Below, piece after piece: positions 37,460 to 46,477 of a stretch of DNA of 64,000 nucleotides (positions are counted from its first letter, which is position 1; the number at the start of each line of letters is the position of its first letter). The position numbers and the translations under genes were made by a program. This DNA is from Deroplatys truncata (lineage: Eukaryota > Arthropoda > Insecta > Mantodea > Mantidae), in NCBI GenBank assembly GCA_030765065.1, contig CM060990.1:280453341-280517340 (forward strand), given 5' to 3'. Under the pieces are notes generated by a model. It had not been told where the DNA came from. It searched no databases and worked only from the letters and a program-made list of their open reading frames with translations.

Positions 37460-37777
37460 TTATTTAGGGTTATATGGGGAGAACGTGACGACGTGACGTT
37501 TGAAACCGCTGCGTAGTTTTTCCTCGCCTGCGTATATGATGCAGAATGAGGTAGAGTTGAGTTTGTTGATGAGTTCTGGAGAGGTTTTTGCAAATCTTGT
37601 TGGTAGGAAAACTTCTGTGTCGTTGTCGAGTTTGGCGACGAGCTTTGTACCGTGAACGGTGTCGATTGTTTTGACGCCGACGACACGATACGGTACGTGC
37701 TGTATAAGCGTAGATACGCTGAGAGTGTGGGCGCTGCTGGAAAGTTCTTCTAGCTCTTTAAGGACGTCCTGTGACAT
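37460..37777 (-). mobile_element. Polinton 105-residue protein, possible OB-fold-like (fossil)
   Basis: An open minus-strand frame of 105 codons. It has a leucine/serine-rich N-terminal helix (SQDVLKELEEL). A beta-rich middle follows with PYRVVGVKTIDTVHG, TKLVAKLDND and EVFLPTRF, then INKLNSTSFCIIYAGEEK. The series of short strands around a small barrel, with a conserved FLPxRF, is compatible with an OB-fold or similar small nucleic-acid-binding protein, but this is inference from pattern only. A 50-bp piece of this gene also occurs twice in the right arm (about 53.81 and 54.46 kb). Confidence 0.55.
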
Positions 37778-38057
37778 TCTGTCGGCACAGATGGCAGTTT
37801 TTGATAAACGGGGGAGGACCGTCTATATGAGTGGTTTGATGAGGAAGGTTGTAGTGTTGTTTACACCTGCGATAAGGTGCGCAAACTACCTGTGCGTCTC
37901 TGGGAAGTTGGTTCCACACAAGGTCGACGTCGCTTGGGGGATAGCGTTCAAAGACGTATATGCCGTTCTGCAGCAGCACTTGGCGTTCCCTGGGCAGTAG
38001 CAGGTGGATTCTTCGTCCGTTATCGAGATACCGAAAGAGCACGATGAAGCAGTTCAT
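37758..38057 (-). mobile_element. Polinton small protein of unknown function, about 99 residues (fossil)
   Basis: An open minus-strand frame starting MNCFIVLFRYLDNGRR. It has a basic, Cys/His-containing second half (CAPYRRCKQHYN and CHLCRQN near the C terminus) that could bind zinc. It overlaps the start of the 105-codon gene slightly, which is normal for the dense packing of Polinton genes. No family is recognised. It could be a by-product frame, but its position between two better-supported frames favours a gene. Confidence 0.35.
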
Positions 38058-38361
38058 GTGGTGTTTCTAGCGGAGTACCTTCGAAGGAATTGTTGAATTT
38101 GCTTGTTGAGTTGATCGAGGTCTTCGTAGAAACCGAGTTGACACTGCGTGCACAGGCGGGTGAGACGGTGCCTAAGTTCGCAGCTGCACGTTTGGTGAAA
38201 GCAAAACGAGCAGTGGAAGTCTTTACACGTCGGTCCTGGCATTCCCCCCACGGCTGGCTAGCACCGAATGAAGGGGAAAAGAATGCGCGTGCATAAATAT
38301 AACCCAACTGCCGGAAGCAGGAGATCACTGGTGGGGGAAAAGTTCGTTGGAGATTTACCAC
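38020..38361 (-). mobile_element. Polinton cysteine-rich small protein, zinc-finger-like (fossil)
   Basis: Minus-strand frames in this interval include a dense Cys/His stretch, CKDFHCSFCFHQTCSCEL, followed by LCTQCQLGFYEDLDQLNKQ. The spacing of CxxxxCxxC and CxxC pairs suggests a treble-clef or RING-like zinc-binding fold, possibly nucleic-acid- or protein-binding. The frame that carries the cysteines is at 38,054-38,251; the start is uncertain. No family is recognised. Confidence 0.4.
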
Positions 38362-39030
38362 ATCAGGGGAAGCACTGGTGGGGGAAACGTTCGTTGGAGA
38401 ATTACCACATCAGGGGGAAGCACTGGTGGGGGAAACGTTCGTTGGAGGTTCACTACATCCGCCGAAAGCACTTAGCGATTATTGCACAACATCCGCAGGA
38501 AAAACACTGTGTCCGTTGATTTAACGGTTTTCGTCTTGGAGGAGAACTCTGTTTTGAACGGTGCTGAACATGCAAACGACCACATCAGGGGGAAGCACTG
38601 GTGGGGGAAAAGTTCGTTGGAGAATTACCACATCAGGGGAAGCACTGGTGGGAGAAACGTTCGTTGGAGGTTCACTACATCCGCCGGAAGCGCTTATCGA
38701 TTATTGCACAACATCCGCAGGAAAAACACTGTGTCCGTTGATTTAACGGTATTCGCCTTGAAGGAGAACTCTGTTTTGAACGGTGCTGAACATGCAAACG
38801 ACCACATCAGGGGGGAAGCACTGGTGGGGGAAAAGTTCGTTGGAGAATTACCACATCAGGGGAAGCACTGCTGAGGGGGAACGTTCGTTGGAGGTTCACT
38901 ACATCCGCCGGAAGCGCTTAGCGATTATTGCACAACATCCGCAGGAAAAACACTGTGTCCGTTGATTTAACGATTTTCGTCTTGGAGGAGAACTCTGTTT
39001 TGAACGGTGCTGAACATGCAAACGTCGTGA
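38330..39030. repeat. Tandem repeat array in the Polinton, unit about 222 bp, three copies
   Basis: CGTTCGTTGGAGGTTCACTA occurs at about 38,436, 38,658 and 38,882, a period of 222-224 bp. Each unit itself contains two or more copies of a shorter element of about 45-47 bp (TTACCACATCAGGGG...AAGCACTGGTGGGGG). The array sits between small genes and extends into the 3' part of the next gene. No gene of its own is evident. Confidence 0.9.
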
Positions 39031-39584
39031 ATGTGATCGGGTATGATATAGGGTGATTCGCGACCCAAATGCGCCGCTAAGCACGTGCCGTAGCACATGG
39101 GGTTTTCGTTTAACATTTGCTGCATTTTGTCTGTGGAAATGTATTGCTGTTCGTAGAAAACGATGTATAAACCTCTTGCGGGCACAAATTGGAACCACTG
39201 ATGTTGTGCGTCTTCTTTATCTGCTTTGAAATGGATATCGTTGAAGTACATGTTAGATAGCACAAAATGAATTTTGGTTTCGCAGCTGTGAACTCTGGCG
39301 GAGACGGATTTTCCATCGTAGGTGCCTTCGACGAGGCGAAGTACATAAGGTGTATTTTTATGGGGGTGACCGTCCACCTCGTAGTTTTTAAACACCTTAC
39401 TGTCATGGTAGTACACCGACAGGTAATTTCTGTAACCCATGATGCGGGAGCGAAGGGCGCGAGATGATTGGGTGAGGTGCGGTTGGAACGCTGGTAGAAA
39501 TACGTGCGCACTAAGGACTATTTTGTGAGATGCACATTGCAAAATGGGTGTTGAGGAAATGATGAACCTCGAGGAATGTTCCAA
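38967..39584 (-). mobile_element. Polinton protein of unknown function, up to 205 residues (fossil)
   Basis: An open minus-strand frame. The well-kept core runs from IMGYRNYLSVYYHDSKVFKN through YVLRLVEGTYDGKSVSARV and FVLSNMYFNDIHF to WFQFVPARGLYIVFYEQQYI. Aromatic-rich alternating strands suggest a beta-sandwich, such as a structural or host-interaction protein, but no family is recognised. The C-terminal end runs into the 222-bp repeat array, so the original stop is unclear. Confidence 0.45.
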
Positions 39585-39623
39585 AATTGGCGCACCGTAT
39601 GTACTTGGTGAACTGCGTGAAAT

Positions 39624-40232
39624 TCATGCTATGTAAGGGAACGTTGGAGGCATGGTTGTGAAGCATGTACTTGTGGTATGCCATGATTTGATTTTGCACG
39701 TCCGTCTCTTCCTTCTTTTGTGATACATGATGTCGGTAATGATGCTCTGCAGGGCATGCAACACGTGCCATTCTTGTTGGTTGAGCGTAACGGATGCGCC
39801 TTGCGGGTCTTTGAAAACGAGCTTTAGCTTTCCGAACACAAACTTAAACACGATGGTGACACTGTCGCTGAATTGAAATTCCTGTAGACGTCCCTGTGGG
39901 TCATTCAAGCGTTTGTGAATGATGGGGATGGCTTCGACGAGTTTGTGCCACTGCGAGGAACTCATGACGACTGCGTTGTGCTGTCCACATTTGGCAATGG
40001 TGACGACGAGATGGTGCGGCGGCTGGGGGGAGAATCCCACACTGACGAATTTAGTTTGTTGCGGGTTGAGGAAGTAGATATCCGCCAGAGGACCCACAAC
40101 TGCACTGTGTTGGAACTGTGCTGGCGGAGCAGGGCTGTCGGGATGCTGTTGGAGGTCGAAGATGGGTAGTTTCCTTTTTTCCCCGGGTTTTGAGGTGGTC
40201 GGGGTTTGACATCCGGTTATACTGGAACACAC
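39624..40232 (-). mobile_element. Polinton protein with two PC4-like repeats (fossil)
   Basis: An open minus-strand frame of 202 codons. After a proline-rich N terminus, two similar modules follow. Each has beta-strands leading into a hydrophobic-x-x-x-W helix: LVVTIAKCGQHNAVVMSSSQ then WHKLVEAI, and KLKLVFKDPQGASVTLNQQE then WHVLHALQSII. The strand-turn-strand followed by (T/S)-x-x-(Q/E)-W-x-x-L resembles the single-stranded-DNA-binding PC4 fold. This is inference by eye; the protein could be another small beta-alpha domain. A (AAT)n run lies directly upstream. Confidence 0.4.
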
Positions 40233-40233
40233 A

Positions 40234-40340
<107 letters not shown>

Positions 40341-40537
40341 GTGAGGGATAGAGAGATAAACGGGATAGAAAAAAGCAAGCTAATGCATAGGTGCGGACCT
40401 ACCTGGTCGGGGTGCTGCATGGCAGCATGACTGTATCCGCGTGCTGCATGGTACACTCTGAATGAGGCGAGCGGCATCGTGACGTTGCTTTTTATATGAG
40501 CAGGAGCGTCTTCTGAAAGCACGTGCAAGAGGATGGA

Positions 40538-41095
40538 TTAGGTTAGATGTGATGAATAGTGACACACACACACACACACACACGTACTCACCTTCAAGGG
40601 TTGAAAAGTTTGCTGAGCGTCAGAGCACTTTGCGCGGCATGCGTCTTTGTACGTTTTGCAAATGACGACATCATTATGCGCGTGATTGCTGACGTCAAAT
40701 TTTGAGAAGAATTTATGCTTAGGTAAGCCGGAGCAGCGGTGGGTGAGGTAGGCGATGACGGAATGACCGCAAGTGGTGCTGTCGAAACCTTGCAGCCTTC
40801 TGGCGTTGGTGGACCAACGCGTCCCGCAGACCGAATTTAAGAACCGGAGAAAATGGGGCGATAGCGGTCCTATGCCGTAACTGTCAAAATATTCTCCATG
40901 CGAGTTTTTGTCCACAAAGATGCAAACCCAGTGTTGCCCGGATTTGGTGCTGGGGTCGGTGTTAGCCACTAGCGCCAAGGGAGGCGTTCGAATGCCGTGA
41001 AGTACGGGTAGTTTATCGCAGGGGTAGACGCCTAAAAAGTGAGAGCGCGTAGAGGGGCATGTCGATAGAAACCGTTGAATTTGAAAGGTGTTCAT
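40538..41095 (-). mobile_element. Polinton adenain-like cysteine protease, PRO (fossil)
   Basis: A minus-strand frame of about 185 codons. The adenovirus-protease-type signature is visible: HW in KSGQHWVCIFVDK (catalytic His), FDSYG just after (acidic member), and LQGFDSTTCGHSVIAYL with the oxyanion Gln and catalytic Cys. In adenoviruses and Polintons this enzyme matures capsid proteins. Its start overlaps the stop of the major capsid gene in an ATGA arrangement. The 3' end contains a (CA)n-type run near 40,560-40,584, so the original C terminus is uncertain. Confidence 0.85.
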
Positions 41096-42375
41096 GATAC
41101 CAAAATGGATCGGTTGGCGTCGATTTCGACCGTGCGATGTATTTCCGCTAGCAGCAGAAGTATGACTTCTGTCAATTTATCGGCAAAACCGATGCTTATA
41201 GAGACGGTTCCGTGGCGCTGACCCGAGATGTGAGACTCGTTAGCGCTCATGTCTGCAGTGAGATCGAAAACCATTATCGTATACCCTTGCTGGTAGGTTT
41301 CTCTGGAGATGGAGTGTCCCTCGTCCTTGAAATGAATGCCTAGGCCATCCTGCAGGGTTTGAAAGCATTTCAAATAGTGTCCCTTTATAAAGTCGGGTTG
41401 CAGAGGTTGGGAGGGAACGGGTTGCCCGTTCACGTACAGCTGAAAGAAGTTCATTTTAAAATGTTTCAAGTTGTACGGATTTGAGTTAAAATGGCCGGAA
41501 TAGGCCTTGTCGGTGACCATGGCTACTACCATTCTCCTGGGAACTTGCCCTACGCACACGTCGCTAAACGTCATTGCCCTGGACTCCTTGGGGATGCTGA
41601 GAGCGTGAAAGCTGACGTCCTTGGGATGGTACTTTGGGTTGCCGTTTGCGAGCACGGCCTGGTGCGCGAGCTTTATGGTCGGCGAGGGCCGCACCGATTT
41701 TAAGCGCAGCGTGGCAGACACGATGTCTGCGTACCCCTTAAAGGTATCTACGTCGAAAAACAGATAAAACTGGGGAGAGGCGGGAGTGAGCTTGACGGTC
41801 ATGCTAACGTTGTTCAAAAGCAGCTTATCCTGTCTAAAAAGAGCGTTGGACAGAGGACCGATGAGCTGTACGACGTTGCTCCCTTTGGTAAACCCCTGAC
41901 GCCACTGAAAACCCGCATTGGCGATAAAAGTGTCCATGATGCCTGCCGTGTCCTTTCTCCAGAGGGTGGATTCTAGTTTGGTGTTCATGGCATCTTCGGA
42001 GTAATTGAGAAGCGTCTCGAGGTAGGTTCTATAGGGGTAACCGGCTTGAGGCATGGAGACGATGACGCTATTGAGGGTTACCTCCACCTGTTGAAACAGG
42101 GAATTTAAGTCGTTGTTGACCAGAGTGGCGTTAGCGTCAGCGTTTAAGGCCTCTCCTTTGTCATCTACAATGCGCACCATGAGTTCGAGTACGACGTAGG
42201 TCAAGTCTAGGTAATCGTCCGCATTTCCGGAATAATGAAAGGTGATGGGGACATTTTTCATTAAAGTGTTTTGAGGGTTTAGGTATAGGAACCGTGACTC
42301 CTCGATGCTCATCTGAACCGGCACCTCTGTAAAGAGGTCCAGTTCGGAACTCATGTGGACGGCCGCGTCTGCCAT
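41092..42375 (-). mobile_element. Polinton major capsid protein, double jelly roll (fossil)
   Basis: An open minus-strand frame of 427 codons. The N terminus (SSELDLFTEVPVQMSIEE, PITFHYSGNADDYLDL) is the characteristic opening of Polinton/PLV-type major capsid proteins. It is followed by the long beta-rich body expected of a double jelly roll (AGYPYRTYLETLLNYSEDA, FFDVDTFKGYADIV, YNLKHFKMNFFQLYVNGQPV). The start codon overlaps the stop of the upstream core-like gene as TAATG, and its own stop overlaps the protease start as ATGA. This gene block is arranged as in other Polintons. It would form the icosahedral shell. Confidence 0.9.
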
Positions 42376-42806
42376 TACGAAAATACGTCTTGCACCTTAC
42401 GCCTACCGAGTTTGAGCTTCGACTGCTTGCTCTTTTTGCATTTGCTCGGTTTTATTCTCTTGAGGCGCCTGGCGCCGGAACCGAGCATGGCATCGAGCTT
42501 TTCGTCGGCTTTTCGCTTTAAATTGTATCCGGACTCCTTGAGCCTCCGTTGGAGCGCTTCCTTTGGCGCTGCTCCCGCGACAGTCACATTGGACAGAACG
42601 TGAGCGCCCGCCTTTAAGGCCTCCTTTCCGACTGCTTTTGCTCCGCTCTTTAAAAACGGTAGCAACCTTCTGAAGAGTCCTCCGAGGGCTGAAAAGAGAC
42701 CGCTGCCTCTTTGGTAGCGCCTGCCCCTGTAGAGAATGAAATCGCGATCGTGGAACGCGCCGCCGGCCTGTTTGAAGTAGTACCGCGTCACGGCGTGCAC
42801 GTCCAT
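42375..42806 (-). mobile_element. Polinton basic core-like protein (fossil)
   Basis: An open minus-strand frame of 143 codons, strongly basic at the C terminus (RRLKRIKPSKCKKSKQSK). A glycine/hydrophobic segment (RGSGLFSALGGLFRRLLPF) is followed by SGAKAVGKEALKAG. This composition recalls the adenovirus core proteins and the membrane-active small proteins that accompany Polinton capsid genes. It lies between the penton-like and major capsid genes and overlaps the latter by TAATG. A role in condensing DNA or in capsid assembly is inferred from position and charge only. Confidence 0.6.
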
Positions 42807-43857
42807 TACGCCTGTTTCGGACGAAAACGAGAACTATAGTAGAGGAAAATCCGTCGGCGAATGGCAAGAGATCGCCGTAACCGTTCCTTAAATCTATGTT
42901 GACCGTCTTGAAGTCTTGCTGAATCAAGGGTATCCAATTTTGGGGAAAAAACGTCTTTTCGTCGCTCATGTAAGTGTTGTTGCTTCTTTCGTATTCCACG
43001 GCCGCGCTCTCTATGACTTGGGCGAAGGTGTCGCCCACGACTTGCGGGGTCACTAGATTACAATAGATGAACATTTCGTAAGGAACCCCCATATAAGGTT
43101 CTACGGGGTGTTTAGCAGCTTTTTCGAGAATGACGTTGACGTAGGGCTCGAAACCCAACATTTTTGCCATAGCGGGCGTTAAGAGCAAACTGTGGATGCG
43201 GTGTAGAGGTCCCGCAGGGTCCTCCGATTTTGAAACGTCTGGTTTGGGTCTGACGGGACGAGCCGCCGCGGGTTTCAGCTGCCCCGAAGCCGGGGGCTTA
43301 GGTTTCGGTTTCGGCTTGGGTCTCTGGTGGGGCGCATCGTTCAGAGCTTCGTATTCGCCGACCGCGTACGGTACGGCCGTGCGCGCTACATTTTCCACAA
43401 ACCCGTCGAACGGAATGTCGGGTAGTGGTTCAGGATGGGCGACGGCGGCATTCACGCCCACCGTCTTCTTGCGCTCGTCGAAGAGGAAGAAGTTTTCCAC
43501 GTGCAAGTGTTCGAGTAGAACGGCGTTGACGAGGTTCACCAAGTCTTTGGGATTGTGCACGATGCTTTGCGGCATTTCCAGGCTGAATTTGGAATGCGTG
43601 GGGAGGAGCGTCATGGTGTACTTGGTGCCCACCAGACGGGTGTCGTCTCGCGAAAGGTTATAAAATTTCACCGGATACCTGACCTTTTGCAGGGCGACCT
43701 CCCATTCTCCCTGCAGAACGATTCTCTCGGGCAAGATGTTAGAAAATCTGGCCGTGGTGTTGTCGGTAAAGTGTTCAATGGAAGCGTTGCTCACGAGAGT
43801 GATGGAGAAGGGCTTGGTCTTAATCATGTCGAATCGATGGTCGAAGCCAGAACCCAC
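42807..43857 (-). mobile_element. Polinton minor capsid (penton-like) protein (fossil)
   Basis: The minus-strand frame opens at 43,857. Its N-terminal domain has KPFSITLVSNASIEHFTDN, ARFSNILPERIVLQGEWEVA and VRYPVKFYNLS, the recurring start of Polinton minor capsid proteins, which correspond to the penton vertex of related viruses. A proline/lysine linker (QRPKPKPKPKPP) follows in mid-protein, then further beta-rich sequence (EPYMGVPYEMFIYCNLVTPQ). It overlaps the 3' end of the integrase gene by about 30 bp. The downstream boundary with the core-like gene is approximate. Confidence 0.75.
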
Positions 43858-44879
43858 GAGTTAAACTTTGCCGGATACCCCTTCCACTTTACCAAGACCT
43901 GCTTCTTGCGCCCTCGGCCTTTGGTCTCTAAAACGCGTTCGATCTTAAACGTCCGAGGTAGCGCGACCTTTTGTAGCTCCTCGGTATAAAATGTGCCGTC
44001 TATGGCTTCTCCGGTCAGATCCTTCAACTTATATACCACTGGCAAACCGCGCACCACCTCGGCTATCCGAAATATTTCGTCCGTCCAATTCTGCTCGTAG
44101 CCCTTGTCGAATTTCATTTTATCTTTAGAGATGCGCACGTGATCGCCCACGGAAAATCTGGGTTTCCCTGCGCGAGGTAGGGTCCTATTTGCGTAGAGAT
44201 TGCGGTACACTCGTAAAATGTTAGATTCGTTCACGTCCTTCGGAGCCATTTTTATGGACCTGTGATGCGAGCTATTGTACGACTCGAGTAAGGCCGGAAG
44301 GACCTCCAGGTATCTGTAACTGTTTTTGTGCGTGAAATACCTCCACATCTTGGTTTTTAAGGTGCGGTTGAAGCGCTCCACGACGCTGGCTTTAACGTTA
44401 TTTTTGGTTGAGTAATGTTTCACGTCGTGTTCCTTCAGAAAGTCGCGAAAAGTCTTGTTGGTAAACTCGGTTCCCTTGTCCGTTTGGAGGACCCTGGGGA
44501 CGCGTTGGGAGAATATGGAGCGAAACGCTTGCGCAACCTCGGTACCCAGCTTCGATTTCAGGGTTACGGCCCAAGCATATTTGGAAAATACGTCGATAAC
44601 GGTCAGAATGTACAGGTAAGGTTTGTTATGTTCCCTCACGCTGTTCATGACGTTTAGATCGGCCTCCCAAAGATCGTCCATATTCGTCACGTGATAATAT
44701 CTGGTGGGGAATCGCTTTCTGACTGGTTTGTGCAGAGTGTAACTGTCCTGGGTTTGAAGAAAGGACTCGATGTTCGCCTTAGACGCACCCGTGGCCTTTC
44801 GAAGGGGCTTGACCGTACCCAAACCGGCATAGTGTTCCGGTTTGGCATAGTATCGCCTTAGCGCCTTCCATTCCTTCAT
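43824..44879 (-). mobile_element. Polinton retroviral-like integrase with C-terminal chromodomain (fossil)
   Basis: An open minus-strand frame of 351 codons. The DDE core shows Asp in DLWEADLNVMNSV, the second Asp in VLQTDKGTEFTNKTF and the Glu in ASVVERFNRTLKTKMW. After an SH3-like part (RFSVGDHVRISKDKMKFDKG) the C terminus is a chromodomain (QVLVKWKGYPAKFNSWVLAS), which in such integrases can direct insertion by reading histone marks. This is the enzyme that produces the 6-bp duplications. The N-terminal zinc-binding part is short or missing from this frame. Confidence 0.9.
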
Positions 44880-44897
44880 GCTTTACTTGTACAGGGG

Positions 44898-45296
44898 TTA
44901 CCAGACGCGTTTGCGAAAATGGTACGACGCGGAAGGCGATTTCGATTTCTTTTTCGGAGTGGCAGGGTTTGCCCTCTTCTTTTTGCGAGGCGAGAGGAGG
45001 TTGACCTTTATGGTTCGGGGTTCGACCTCCTGCTTCACCGGCACGCGTTCGTGCACGTCTTCGTAATCGTCGTCGTCGTCGTCGTCGCCGAGGAAGGGCT
45101 TTCTGACTTGTGCCACGAGATCGAGGTAGTTGTCCAATTTATGTTTTACGAGCCGCCACTTTTCGTCGGCAGAGAGCTTTGCGCTCTGCAGGTTCTGAAT
45201 TTCTTTAGCCAATCTGGATATGGTGCGGTCTATAGCGTGAAGCTTATCGACGGTCTTTGGCTGCGGTGCAACGAGGATCTGCTTGCCGTACTTCAT
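44898..45296 (-). mobile_element. Polinton acidic/basic coiled-coil protein, 132 residues (fossil)
   Basis: An open minus-strand frame. A heptad-like N-terminal half (KLHAIDRTISRLAKEIQNLQ) is followed by an acidic run of aspartates (GDDDDDDDYEDV). A very basic tail (SPRKKKRANPATPKKKSKS) resembles nuclear localisation or DNA-binding signals. No family is recognised, although a small charged protein next to the integrase is common in Polintons. Confidence 0.5.
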
Positions 45297-45299
45297 CCT

Positions 45300-45718
45300 G
45301 TTAATTTCGACACTAGCGCGCCGCCAAGCGAAGCCAAGACGGGTAGGAGAAATGCCGGCAAAAAACCTCCTTTTTGAACCAAGATGCTCTTCTTCTTCTT
45401 CAAAGGAACCCGTTTATCCGTCAACTTCCTCCAAGAAGCCTTGTGCTTCTTTAGGCGACCCAAGCAGTTTGCGGGAAGTTACACGTGACCTCTGCACACG
45501 TTGAGCATACATTCGCTAATGACCTTGATCAGATCGCCATCGGCATTTTTTAACAACTTTTTGCGCAGAGGGGCCTTCGCCTTGGCCAGAGCCGTCAAAT
45601 TACCGTGCTGTCTCGCTATGCGAGGACTGGTCAGCGTCGCAAGCCTTAACCGACCTCTAGCCATGCATGCGCGATAATGACGTTCGCTACCAAAGCGGTA
45701 CTTTTTATTTAAAATCAA
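45300..45718 (-). mobile_element. Polinton small basic protein with hydrophobic tail (fossil)
   Basis: Minus-strand coding starts MILNKKYRFGSERH. A helical basic region follows with LTALAKAKAPLRKKLLKNA and LIKVISECMLNV, a pattern I recognise as recurrent in insect Polinton-encoded small proteins. Towards 45.3 kb a basic stretch (TDKRVPLKKKKSIL) and a glycine/leucine-rich tail (GGFLPAFLLPVLASLGG) appear. The role is unknown; composition suggests a DNA- or membrane-associated structural protein. It has about one break. Confidence 0.5.
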
Positions 45719-45859
45719 TGGCCTCAGTTGGGTAAAACCCTGCCGTGATAATATAGAACGAAACGAAACCGAGTCCTCTCGGCGGTCTCAGTTGGGTACG
45801 AAATAAGAGAGGTTTTCCCCCGGCAGCACGCCGGTTCGATACCTGTATCGCGCGGGCGT

Positions 45860-46477
45860 TTACTGAGTGCAGTCCAACAGGAGATACCCGGGAGGGCGTT
45901 CGGTGGCCTTCTCGAAGGCCTCCAAGAGAAACCTAGAGTTCCTGGGTTCGATCTGCTGGCACACTCTCTCGATCTGCATCTTGTCCCGGTTGTTCTTGAA
46001 GGCCACGACGTAGTTTGCATTCAGAGAGATGTTGCGATATTTCTGACCCTGCGGAAACACGTTGTGCAGGATGTAGACGATGCCGAAGCGCTTGTGATGG
46101 GAGTCTCTGGTGAAAAAATTGGACACGTCCTTCCCGACACCCTCCAGCATCAGATCGTCGAGGACGACGAGGTCGTTCTCGCCCACCGAAGCAAGTTCGG
46201 GTATGCCCGCGTGGGTCTCGCAACGCAGAGCCGAGGGTTCGAGTCACGGCGAATACTCCGGAGGTTGGCACCACAGCACCCTCCTGGGGCGCACGTCGAA
46301 CATCCGGTGCGCGTGGCGTAACAGGTTTTTCACGAAGGTCGACTTCCCGCAGCGCGACGTCCCCGCCACGAGCATCGTGCTGGGAAACTCGAATCGCCCC
46401 AGGTCTCGGGGACCGGGCATCGTCTCCTCAGGGGCACCCGGTTCGAAATGACTTTGGCGCGGCTCTAGTCGTCTCAT
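45860..46477 (-). mobile_element. Polinton packaging ATPase, A32/FtsK-like (fossil)
   Basis: Minus-strand coding shows the Walker A motif in MLVAGTSRCGKSTFVKNLL and the Walker B motif in DLVVLDDLMLEGVGKD, followed by NFFTRDSHHKRFGIVYILHN and the arginine-finger region (SLNANYVVAFKNNRDK). These are the signatures of the HerA/FtsK-type genome-packaging ATPase shared by Polintons, virophages and large DNA viruses. It lies between the polymerase and the small basic gene. It is broken by at least one change. Confidence 0.85.

Noticed and set aside
38300-39030. Regular repeats that could suggest a CRISPR array
   Set aside because: Units are 222 bp and 46 bp direct tandem copies without unique spacers, in a eukaryotic Polinton. 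There are no cas genes and no repeat-spacer pattern.
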